A stretch of DNA of 61,133 bases. It comes from Bacillus massiliigorillae. Lineage in GTDB: Bacteria > Bacillota > Bacilli > Bacillales > DSM-1321. The notes beneath the pieces were generated by a model, which was given only the letters and a program-made list of their open reading frames with translations, ran no database searches and was not told where the DNA came from. A program made the position numbers and the translations under genes. Numbering within the stretch: the stretch's first letter is position 1; each line of letters starts with the position of its first letter. The stretch covers positions 1 to 61,133 of the forward strand of contig NZ_HG428749.1 of NCBI RefSeq assembly GCF_000380245.2. Direction: 5' to 3'. This document shows, piece after piece, positions 53,642 through 61,133 of this stretch.

Positions 53642-54712
53642 TTACATCGATCTTTCCGCCTGCATATAGTTTCTTATCAAACGCAAGCCTTCTTTAATCT
53701 TCTTCGCTCTAACTTCCCCAATTCCTTCAACATCATCCAGTTCTTCAACTGTAGCGTTCATAATGGCATTAAAATCGGCAAAGGATTGTACTAAGTTATC
53801 AATAATAAGTGCCGGAAGTCTCGGGATTTTATGAAGTATGCGGTATCCTCTTGGCGTAATCATCTCATCAAGTGGAACGTACCCATTATACCCAAGCACT
53901 TTCAGAATCGTACTATCTTCTAAAAATTGTTGATAGGATAGTTCTTTAAGTTTAAGTAAAGCGTCCTTAGCGTCCGCACTTTGGGGACATAAATAATCCT
54001 TCACAATTAATTCGCCTTCTTCTTCTAGTGAAGAAATGATTTCATTCATCTGTAAGCGAATTAACCTTCCCTCTACACCAAGCTCAGTTAAATATGACAA
54101 TAATTCATTCTTAATCCGGATAAACATAACATACCGATGAAGTACCCGTAGAAGATCCGCATATGTGACAAAAGCTTCAAATTCTAAAAGCCCTAAACCG
54201 CTAATACTTTGTTGCAACACTGCTTTATATTTCTCTAGGGTTTGAACAGCCTGATTTGCCTTTGTCAAAATAACAGCTATATCTTTTAACGAATAACGAA
54301 AGCTGCCTTGATACACAGTAATAATGGTCCTACGCTGTGAGATAGCAATCACCAACGATTTCGTTTCTTTAGCTACTCGCTCTGCTGTACGATGCCTCAT
54401 CCCTGTTTCTCTGGATGGAATAGACGAATCGGGTACGAGCTGTGCATTAGCTAATAATATTTTATCTCCAGCCTCATTCAAGATAATGGCACCATCCATT
54501 TTAGCCAATTCATATAACGAACTAGGCGTACAAGGGCAGCCAATTTTGAAACCACCATCCACGATTTCCTTCACTTTATCATTAAATCCTACTACAATTA
54601 ATCCGCCTGTATTTGCTCTGAGAACATTATCAATGCCATCGCGTAAAGGGGTACCAGGAGCCACAAGCTGCAATATTTCTGATTTTGTTTTCTCAGCTTT
54701 CTTTTCACTCAT
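53642..54712 (-). CDS. disA: DNA integrity scanning diadenylate cyclase DisA
   Basis: This 356-aa protein makes c-di-AMP from two ATP. The N-terminal DAC domain holds DGA at residues 73-75 and RHR at 106-108. A helical spine and a C-terminal HhH DNA-binding domain (VEELDDVEGIGEVRAKKIKE) follow, used to sense branched DNA and delay sporulation. It starts 2 nt after radA, its usual partner; RadA is known to bind and inhibit DisA. Confidence 0.96.
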   Translation of the reverse strand: MSEKKAEKTKSEILQLVAPGTPLRDGIDNVLRANTGGLIVVGFNDKVKEIVDGGFKIGCPCTPSSLYELAKMDGAIILNEAGDKILLANAQLVPDSSIPSRETGMRHRTAERVAKETKSLVIAISQRRTIITVYQGSFRYSLKDIAVILTKANQAVQTLEKYKAVLQQSISGLGLLEFEAFVTYADLLRVLHRYVMFIRIKNELLSYLTELGVEGRLIRLQMNEIISSLEEEGELIVKDYLCPQSADAKDALLKLKELSYQQFLEDSTILKVLGYNGYVPLDEMITPRGYRILHKIPRLPALIIDNLVQSFADFNAIMNATVEELDDVEGIGEVRAKKIKEGLRLIRNYMQAERSM

Positions 54713-54714
54713 AT

Positions 54715-56097
54715 TTATCCTCCTAATGCATGCTTTAACGCTTCAGATACAGTAGAAACACCTACTATTTCAATTCCTTTTGGAGGATTCCAACCTCCAA
54801 TGTTGTTTTCAGGGAGAATAACTCTTTCAAAGCCTAATTTCGCTGCTTCTTGTACTCGCTGCTCTATTCTTGATACCCTCCGAACTTCACCCGTTAAACC
54901 AACTTCTCCAATAATACAGTCCGTTTGTCTTGTTGGTTTGTCTCGAAAGCTTGAGGCAATGCTAACAGCAATCGCTAAATCAATAGCTGGTTCATCTAAT
55001 TTAACTCCACCTGCTACCTTTAAATATGCATCCTGATTTTGGAGAAGTAATCCTACACGTTTTTCTAATACCGCCATCAGCAACGGTACGCGATTATGAT
55101 CGACACCTGTTGCCATTCTTCTAGGATTCCCAAAACTTGTTGGTGAAATAAGTGCTTGTATTTCAACAAGAACAGGTCTTGTTCCTTCCATAGATGCCAC
55201 AACCGTTGAACCAGCCGCTCCTTGAGAACGCTCTTCTAGAAAAATCTCAGAAGGATTTTCTACTTCATCAAGTCCATGCTCTTTCATTTCGAATATACCC
55301 ATTTCATTGGTTGATCCGAAACGATTTTTGACAGCTCGCACAATTCGGTATGTATGATGTCGCTCACCCTCAAAGTAGAGAACGGTATCGACCATATGTT
55401 CTAATAGTCTTGGACCGGCAATGTTACCTTCTTTTGTAACATGTCCTACTATAAATATAGCAATGCCTTTTGTCTTAGCAATTCTCATAAGGGAAGCTGT
55501 ACACTCTCTAACTTGCGAGACACTTCCTGGAGCCGATGTGACTTCCGATTGAAACACAGTTTGAATGGAATCGATAATAACTAAGTTGGGTTCCACTTCA
55601 TTAATTGCCTGCTCAATGAAATCCATATCTGTTTCAGAGAAAACATATAAGTGATCACTAACTGTTCCTAATCGATCTGCTCGAAGCTTTGTTTGCTTAA
55701 CAGATTCTTCACCTGATACATATAAAACCTTTTTTTGCTTTTGAGCCATTTGTGCCGATACTTGCAATAACAATGTAGACTTTCCAATCCCCGGATCGCC
55801 CCCAATTAATACAAGTGAACCATTGACAATGCCCCCACCTAAAGCTCGGTTTAATTCCTTCAAATCCGTAAGCATCCTAGATTCCTGATCGGTTTGAATG
55901 CTAGTAATCGGTGCTGCTTTCACACGTGTTCCACTGGAATCAAGGGTATGAGTAAAGGCTCCTTTTCGCTGAGGCTTGACGATTTCAACTTCCTCAACCA
56001 TCTTATTCCATTCCCCACACCCTGGACATCGTCCCATCCATTTAGGGGATTCATATCCGCAAGATTGACACATGAATTTTGATTTCTTTTTCGCCAA
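54715..56097 (-). CDS. radA: DNA repair protein RadA
   Basis: This 460-aa protein has an N-terminal zinc finger with Cys10, Cys13, Cys24 and Cys27, a RecA-like ATPase (Walker A GGDPGIGKST), the RadA-specific KNRFG motif and a C-terminal Lon-like domain. It is a branch-migration helicase for recombination. The start is a TTG at 56097, 7 nt after GGGGG. It is followed closely by disA. Confidence 0.96.
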   Translation of the reverse strand: MAKKKSKFMCQSCGYESPKWMGRCPGCGEWNKMVEEVEIVKPQRKGAFTHTLDSSGTRVKAAPITSIQTDQESRMLTDLKELNRALGGGIVNGSLVLIGGDPGIGKSTLLLQVSAQMAQKQKKVLYVSGEESVKQTKLRADRLGTVSDHLYVFSETDMDFIEQAINEVEPNLVIIDSIQTVFQSEVTSAPGSVSQVRECTASLMRIAKTKGIAIFIVGHVTKEGNIAGPRLLEHMVDTVLYFEGERHHTYRIVRAVKNRFGSTNEMGIFEMKEHGLDEVENPSEIFLEERSQGAAGSTVVASMEGTRPVLVEIQALISPTSFGNPRRMATGVDHNRVPLLMAVLEKRVGLLLQNQDAYLKVAGGVKLDEPAIDLAIAVSIASSFRDKPTRQTDCIIGEVGLTGEVRRVSRIEQRVQEAAKLGFERVILPENNIGGWNPPKGIEIVGVSTVSEALKHALGG

Positions 56098-56274
56098 TGA
56101 AATACCCCCTTTATTTTATTAAATCTATTTTATATTCATGTCGTTTTTATAATATTTTCTTAAACATACTTTTTTTATTTCAGGAAGGCGTCGATACCTC
56201 CATAATATACGCCTAAAACTATTATAGAAAAGTTTTCTTAAAAAAAGATTAAGGTTTTCTTACAAAAAGATTAA

Positions 56275-56309
56275 AAAACGCACAGGGCTTATAAAGCTCT
56301 GTGCGTTTT
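56275..56309 (-). terminator. Terminator after clpC
   Basis: Minus strand AAAACGCACAGAGCTT, loop, AAGCCCTGTGCGTTTT plus more T residues, 8 nt past the clpC stop. It ends the ctsR operon; the 218-nt gap to radA then holds little else apart from short AT-rich direct repeats. Confidence 0.88.
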
Positions 56310-56315
56310 GATAGG

Positions 56316-58760
56316 TTATTTACTCGTTGAAGCTACTTCTTCTACAGGCTTTACTACAAATTCACCGTTTTCCATATCAATTTTCACACGTTGACCTTTA
56401 TGAACATTACCTTTTAGTAACTCTTCAGAAAGCTGATCTTCTACGTGTTTCTGAATAGCTCGGCGAATCGGACGAGCACCATACTCTGGATCATATCCTT
56501 CTTGCGCAATTTTAGCTATAGCTGCATCAGATAACTCTACGTGAATATCTTGTTCTTTTAAACGAGTAACAAGCTGTTTTGTCATTAATTGAACAATTTC
56601 TTCTAAATGCTTCTTCTCTAAAGAGTGGAAAACAATCATTTCATCGATACGGTTTAGGAATTCAGGACGGAATGCTTTTTTCAGCTCTTCCATTACTTTG
56701 CCCTTCATATCTTTGTAATCTTGGCCCTCATCTTGAATGTTAAAACCAACATATTTATTTTTTTGTAGTGCTGAAGCACCTACGTTGGATGTCATTATAA
56801 GGATGGTATTTCTAAAATCTACTGTACGTCCTTTAGAATCCGTTAATCTACCATCTTCAAGTACTTGTAGAAGAATGTTAAACACATCTGGATGTGCCTT
56901 TTCAATTTCATCTAGTAATACAACTGAATATGGTTTTCTGCGTACTTTCTCTGTTAATTGACCACCTTCATCGTATCCTACATATCCTGGAGGTGAACCA
57001 ACTAAACGAGAAGTTGAGTGTTTCTCCATGTACTCAGACATATCTACACGAATCATGGCATCTTCATCACCAAAAATTGACTCAGCTAACGCTCTAGCAA
57101 GCTCTGTTTTACCTACACCTGTTGGTCCTAAGAAGATAAATGAGCCCACAGGACGTTTTGGATCTTTCAAGCCTGCTCGTGCACGACGTACTGCTTTTGC
57201 TACTGCTATAACAGCTTCATCCTGCCCAATTACACGTTTATGAAGGATGTTTTCCATATTTAGAAGCTTTTCAGATTCTGTTTGTGCGAGTCTCGTAACA
57301 GGAACACCAGTCCAGTTAGATACAACTGTTGCGATATCATCCACTGTTACCTCACTGTTTTCCTTACCTTGTTGCTCTTTCCAGATTTTCTTAGTATCTT
57401 CTAATTTTTCTCGTAGTCGTTGCTCTGTATCACGTAATGAAGCCGCCTTTTCAAACTCTTGGCTTTGAACGGCTGCATCTTTCTCCTTGCGTACTTCTTC
57501 AAGCTTCAATTCTAACTCCTTCAGATTTGGAGGAGTCGTATATGAACGAAGACGAACTTTAGAACCCGCCTCATCTATTAAATCAATCGCTTTATCTGGT
57601 AAGAAGCGATCTGAAATATAACGATCTGAAAGTTTAACAGCTGCTTCAATGGCATCATCTGTAATAGATACTCTATGATGTGCTTCATAGCGATCACGTA
57701 GTCCTTGTAGAATTTGAATTGATTCTTCTACAGATGGCTCATCCACCTGAATTGGTTGGAAACGTCGCTCAAGTGCTGCATCTTTCTCGATATACTTACG
57801 GTATTCATCAAGTGTTGTTGCACCAATACATTGAAGCTCACCACGCGCTAATGATGGCTTAAGAATATTAGATGCATCAATTGCACCCTCTGCTCCACCT
57901 GCACCAATAAGTGTGTGCAGCTCATCAATGAATAGAATAATGTTACCTGCCTGACGAATCTCATCCATTACTTTCTTCAAACGGTCTTCGAATTCACCAC
58001 GATATTTCGTACCAGCAACAACCGTTCCCATATCCAGTGTCATAACACGCTTATCACGTAAAATCTCTGGTACTTCATTATTTACAATTTGTTGTGCCAA
58101 ACCTTCTGCAATCGCCGTTTTACCTACACCTGGCTCTCCGATAAGAACAGGGTTATTTTTTGTACGACGACTTAACACTTCAATAACACGTTGAATTTCT
58201 TTACCTCGACCAATAACTGGATCAAGACTACCTTCACGGGCAATCACTGTAAGATCGCGTGCTAAACTATCTAAAGTAGGAGTACTAGCTGTTGCAGAAG
58301 TATTACCTTGATGACCTGCTGATTCATTACTACCCAAAAGTTGTAACACTTGTTGACGAGCCTTATTCAAGCTCACTCCTAAGTTATTCAACACTCTTGC
58401 AGCTACTCCTTCTCCTTCACGAATTAATCCTAAAAGGATGTGCTCTGTACCTACATAAGAGTGTCCTAACTTTCTTGCTTCATCCATTGAAAGTTCAATG
58501 ACTTTTTTTGCTCTAGGAGTATAGTGAATCGTTTGCTTCGCATCTGGTCCACGACCAATTAATGTTTCAACTTCCTTCTGGATTTTATCAGCACCTAAGC
58601 CAAGTGCATATAAAGCTTTCGCTGCAATACCATCACCTTCACGAACAAGTCCAAGTAGGATATGCTCAGTTCCAATATTGTTATGACCTAATCGAATTGC
58701 CTCTTCTTGTGCTAATGCTAAAACCTTTTGGGCTCTCTCAGTAAACCTTCCAAACATCAT
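56316..58760 (-). CDS. clpC: ClpC, HSP100 unfoldase subunit
   Basis: This 814-aa AAA+ protein has two N-terminal Clp_N repeats (residues 1-145), two ATPase domains (Walker A GEPGVGKT and GPTGVGKT), a UVR-containing middle coiled-coil linker, and a ClpP-docking loop region with VGFN. It unfolds substrates for ClpP, including arginine-phosphorylated proteins marked by McsB. Start ATG follows AGGAGG by 8 nt. It is the last gene of the ctsR operon. Confidence 0.98.
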   Translation of the reverse strand: MMFGRFTERAQKVLALAQEEAIRLGHNNIGTEHILLGLVREGDGIAAKALYALGLGADKIQKEVETLIGRGPDAKQTIHYTPRAKKVIELSMDEARKLGHSYVGTEHILLGLIREGEGVAARVLNNLGVSLNKARQQVLQLLGSNESAGHQGNTSATASTPTLDSLARDLTVIAREGSLDPVIGRGKEIQRVIEVLSRRTKNNPVLIGEPGVGKTAIAEGLAQQIVNNEVPEILRDKRVMTLDMGTVVAGTKYRGEFEDRLKKVMDEIRQAGNIILFIDELHTLIGAGGAEGAIDASNILKPSLARGELQCIGATTLDEYRKYIEKDAALERRFQPIQVDEPSVEESIQILQGLRDRYEAHHRVSITDDAIEAAVKLSDRYISDRFLPDKAIDLIDEAGSKVRLRSYTTPPNLKELELKLEEVRKEKDAAVQSQEFEKAASLRDTEQRLREKLEDTKKIWKEQQGKENSEVTVDDIATVVSNWTGVPVTRLAQTESEKLLNMENILHKRVIGQDEAVIAVAKAVRRARAGLKDPKRPVGSFIFLGPTGVGKTELARALAESIFGDEDAMIRVDMSEYMEKHSTSRLVGSPPGYVGYDEGGQLTEKVRRKPYSVVLLDEIEKAHPDVFNILLQVLEDGRLTDSKGRTVDFRNTILIMTSNVGASALQKNKYVGFNIQDEGQDYKDMKGKVMEELKKAFRPEFLNRIDEMIVFHSLEKKHLEEIVQLMTKQLVTRLKEQDIHVELSDAAIAKIAQEGYDPEYGARPIRRAIQKHVEDQLSEELLKGNVHKGQRVKIDMENGEFVVKPVEEVASTSK

Positions 58761-58773
58761 AAGTATTTCCTCC

Positions 58774-59841
58774 TCACTCTTTATGTGTTTCCATATTCAA
58801 ACGGTCTCTAATAAAAGCTGCTCGGCGATAATCTCTCTCTTGTGGTCTTAGAACTCCGCCTGCATACTGTTGTAGAAAACCCGGCTGAGTTAAAATCATA
58901 AGTTCATTAAGAATGGTTTTAGAGATATCTTTTATATACCCTAAATCTATACCCAATCTAACATCGGACAAACATTTAGCTGCTTCTTTTGATTCCATAA
59001 TTCGAGCGGTTGAAAGAATACCTAGCGACCTAAATACTCTATCTTCTAATTGTATGTTTGAGGATTTGACTAATGCTTCTCTAGCCAATCTTTCTTGTGT
59101 TATCAACTGCTGTACAACGCTCTTTAAATCTTCTACTATGTCACTTTCCGATTTACCCAATGTGATTTGATTCGATATTTGAAAGATATTGCCTAAAGCT
59201 TCGCTTCCCTCACCGTAAATTCCTCTAACAACTAAACCTAATTGGTTAATAGCTGGTATAATTCGACTCATTCGTTGGGTAAGAATGAGTCCTGGTAAAT
59301 GCATCATTACGGAGGCTCTCAAGCCTGTGCCTACATTCGTAGGACAACTTGTTAAATATCCTCGTTTCTCATCAAAGGCATAATCAACTTGCTCTTCAAT
59401 AACGTCATCAATACCATTAGCCATTTCTAGTGCTTCAGATAATTGTAAACCTGATAAAATGCATTGAATTCGCAAATGATCTTCCTCATTAATCATGATG
59501 CTAATTTTTTCATCTTGAGAAAGTAGGCTCACACCATAATGTGAATTCTCAGCTAAATATGGACTAATTAAATGCTTTTCAACGAGCATTAATTTCTCTA
59601 ATGGATTCATATTTGCCATGATAAGAGTTTCCATATGTTTTTCATTCTTCAAATGTTCCAATTTTCCTTCAAAAATCTCAATGATTTCTGAAGCTTCATC
59701 TCTCTCAAGCATAGGAGGAAATGTATAATTCTTTAAATTTCTAGCTAATCGAATTCGACTACTTAAAACAATGTCTGATTCAGGTCCTTCTTCGCTCATC
59801 CAAGAACTTAGTGCCTGATTCAAGAAGTTTTGCAAACTCAA
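58774..59841 (-). CDS. mcsB: McsB, protein-arginine kinase
   Basis: This 355-aa enzyme is related to phosphagen kinases: SSRIRLARNLKNYTFPP near the N-terminus, the active-site loop NEEDHLRIQ, and SCPTNVGTGLRASV. The C-terminal RDYRRA motif is the phospho-Arg-binding pocket that activates it. It phosphorylates arginines to tag proteins for ClpCP and inactivates CtsR. It overlaps the mcsA stop by 4 nt. Confidence 0.97.
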   Translation of the reverse strand: MSLQNFLNQALSSWMSEEGPESDIVLSSRIRLARNLKNYTFPPMLERDEASEIIEIFEGKLEHLKNEKHMETLIMANMNPLEKLMLVEKHLISPYLAENSHYGVSLLSQDEKISIMINEEDHLRIQCILSGLQLSEALEMANGIDDVIEEQVDYAFDEKRGYLTSCPTNVGTGLRASVMMHLPGLILTQRMSRIIPAINQLGLVVRGIYGEGSEALGNIFQISNQITLGKSESDIVEDLKSVVQQLITQERLAREALVKSSNIQLEDRVFRSLGILSTARIMESKEAAKCLSDVRLGIDLGYIKDISKTILNELMILTQPGFLQQYAGGVLRPQERDYRRAAFIRDRLNMETHKE

Positions 59842-60392
59842 AGCAAATCACTCCTTTCTTCGGAGCTCTTCGCTTCTTTCTCAAGGGAACGAATTTCATC
59901 TCTTATTTCAGCTGCATTTTCAAATTCCTCTTGTAAGATACTCATCTGCAACTCTTGTTTCAGGTCATTAATTTTTTTTCGAAGCGAGATGTTGCCACCA
60001 ATTCTTTTCGGTATTTTACCAGTATGTGTTGAATTTCCACCATGAAGTCGCTTTAAAATTGGCTCTAGTTGCTTACTAAATGAATCGTAGCATGAAGAAC
60101 ATCCAAATTTACCAACGCGTGCAAACTGTGAATAACTCAAATGACAATGATCACAGCGAATATCATTTCCATTTACGAAAGGATTTTGCTGTGTTGATGT
60201 AAAACCTTGATCAATATTTAATAGACCGGCCAATATGCTACTAATAGAAAAGTTAGAACCAGCATCAATCATGAGTATGTCGCTTTTCCCTTGGGAGCAT
60301 TTTTCACATAAATGAACTTCTGTTTTTTCCCCATTAATAATCTTTGTAAAATGAAGAGTAGCCGGTTTTTGTTTGCACTCCTGGCAAATCAT
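59838..60392 (-). CDS. mcsA: McsA, activator of McsB
   Basis: This 184-aa protein has two zinc modules, each with two CxxC (CQECKQKPA ... CEKC, and CDHCHLSY ... CSSC), and a C-terminal UVR motif (LRKKINDLKQELQ ... AAEIRDEIRSLEKE). It binds and stimulates McsB and senses heavy-metal and thiol stress. The ATG at 60392 follows GAGGTGATT; upstream in-frame GTG lies in the ribosome-binding site. Confidence 0.96.
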   Translation of the reverse strand: MICQECKQKPATLHFTKIINGEKTEVHLCEKCSQGKSDILMIDAGSNFSISSILAGLLNIDQGFTSTQQNPFVNGNDIRCDHCHLSYSQFARVGKFGCSSCYDSFSKQLEPILKRLHGGNSTHTGKIPKRIGGNISLRKKINDLKQELQMSILQEEFENAAEIRDEIRSLEKEAKSSEERSDLL

Positions 60393-60414
60393 CCGAATCA
60401 CCTCTTTATAACAA

Positions 60415-60876
60415 TTACTGATATCTTAAACTCGTAAGCATCGCTTTCATCATCCGCGCTCTAAGTTCATCACGGAATGGTAAATCAATCATTATTACTG
60501 ATCGATCTATTACACTTAGCATAAGCTTTGCTTCACGACTAGTAATAATTTCTTCTTCGACTAATCGAACAATCATGTTTTCAGCCATTTGTTGAGGCAG
60601 TTTATCATCAATAAGATGAAGTAGCTGATCGATTACATGAGCATGGTCATACAATCTTACTTTGGCAATACGTATATAACCACCACCACCTCGCTTACTT
60701 TCAACAACATATCCTTTTTCAGTTGTAAAACGGGTATTTATAACATAATTGATTTGTGAAGGAACACATTGAAACTTGTCTGCTATTTCACTTCGCTTTA
60801 TAATGACGATTTCCTTCTCACTTTGATTAAGAACTTGCTTCAAATAGTTTTCAATTATGTCAGATATGTTTTTCAT
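60415..60876 (-). CDS. ctsR: CtsR, heat-shock repressor of clp genes
   Basis: This 153-aa repressor has an N-terminal winged helix-turn-helix with the Gly-rich wing (SKRGGGGYIRIAKV) whose Arg contacts the minor groove and whose glycines act as the thermosensor. The C-terminal domain dimerises and is bound by McsB and ClpC. It is the first gene of ctsR-mcsA-mcsB-clpC and is expected to repress its own operon through the operator at 60940-60956. Confidence 0.98.
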   Translation of the reverse strand: MKNISDIIENYLKQVLNQSEKEIVIIKRSEIADKFQCVPSQINYVINTRFTTEKGYVVESKRGGGGYIRIAKVRLYDHAHVIDQLLHLIDDKLPQQMAENMIVRLVEEEIITSREAKLMLSVIDRSVIMIDLPFRDELRARMMKAMLTSLRYQ

Positions 60877-60939
60877 CTGCCCTCCTCCAATCCGACTTTC
60901 TGTATATTCTAAGATGATGTTGACTATTCGGTTTCTGAC

Positions 60940-60956
60940 TTTGACTATATTTGACT
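60940..60956 (-). promoter_or_regulatory. CtsR operator
   Basis: The minus strand reads AGTCAAATATAGTCAAA: two AGTCAAA heptamers separated by 3 bp, matching the CtsR consensus of a direct GGTCAAA repeat. It lies directly downstream of the -10 box, so bound CtsR would block initiation. Confidence 0.88.
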
Positions 60957-60959
60957 ATA

Positions 60960-60988
60960 ATTATATGAGAAAAAACACCGTTGTGCAA
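60960..60988 (-). promoter_or_regulatory. Sigma-A promoter of the ctsR operon
   Basis: TTGCAC (60983-60988) and a perfect TATAAT (60960-60965) with a 17-nt spacer, immediately upstream of the CtsR operator. The leader to ctsR is about 75 nt. Confidence 0.85.
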
Positions 60989-61133
60989 CTCGGGTGCCTT
61001 GTCGTACCCTTCTATATTCGCCAATTTTTATATTTATTTATACTCTTTTTCCAATTTTTATTAAAAAGAAATGGTTTATTACGATTTCACTGGTTGTAAT
61101 TGTAAATTATACGATATTATAGATATATTTCCA

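Overview
This 61 kb window is a chromosomal core segment of a low-GC, endospore-forming member of the Bacillaceae (Bacillus sensu lato). Evidence for this is the sporulation and germination genes pdaB, kbaA, gerD and cwlD, the ctsR-mcsA-mcsB-clpC heat-shock operon, sigH, disA, and the Bacillus-type order of the ribosomal protein operons. The species cannot be fixed from sequence alone. The proteins are close to, but distinct from, those of B. subtilis and the B. cereus group. Nearly every gene lies on the minus strand, so transcription runs from high to low coordinates; only pdaB, gerD and one decayed gene are on the plus strand.

Layout from the right (transcriptional start) to the left: ctsR-mcsA-mcsB-clpC behind a sigma-A promoter with a CtsR operator (61.0-56.3 kb); radA, disA and the PIN/TRAM gene yacL (56.1-52.4 kb); ispD-ispF, gltX, then a Cys-specific T-box leader in front of cysE-cysS-mrnC-rlmB-rae1-sigH (52.3-44.8 kb); rpmG-secE, nusG, rplK-rplA, and rplJ-rplL with an L10 leader; an RsmC-type methyltransferase and rpoB-rpoC (43.6-32.8 kb); rpsL-rpsG-fusA-tuf (32.3-27.9 kb); the S10-spc-alpha supercluster from rpsJ to rplQ, including secY, adk, map, infA and rpoA (27.5-12.7 kb); ecfA1-ecfA2-ecfT-truA and rplM-rpsI with an L13 leader (12.3-8.0 kb); a CotA-like multicopper oxidase; and ybaK, cwlD, salA, gerD, kbaA and pdaB (7.6-0.6 kb). 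At the extreme left, three tandem strong promoters and a boxA-like leader point out of the window toward an rRNA operon.

The genes are overwhelmingly translation, transcription and secretion machinery, with tRNA charging, cysteine and isoprenoid synthesis, proteolysis and spore genes attached. Much of the regulation is visible as RNA structure: T-box, L10 and L13 leaders, an rpsJ leader, and several intrinsic terminators.

No new multi-gene system is present. The unusual material lies in the gaps: a nested-hairpin dispersed repeat between salA and cwlD; a multi-branched inverted-repeat RNA candidate ahead of ecfA1; a DnaA-box cluster at ybaK; a multicopper oxidase with a Cys-rich extension and a decayed neighbour inserted between ybaK and rpsI; loss of the L7Ae-type gene between rpoC and rpsL; a hairpin inside the Shine-Dalgarno spacer of nusG; and a set of non-ribosomal genes that use G-run Shine-Dalgarno sequences, several with TTG or GTG starts.
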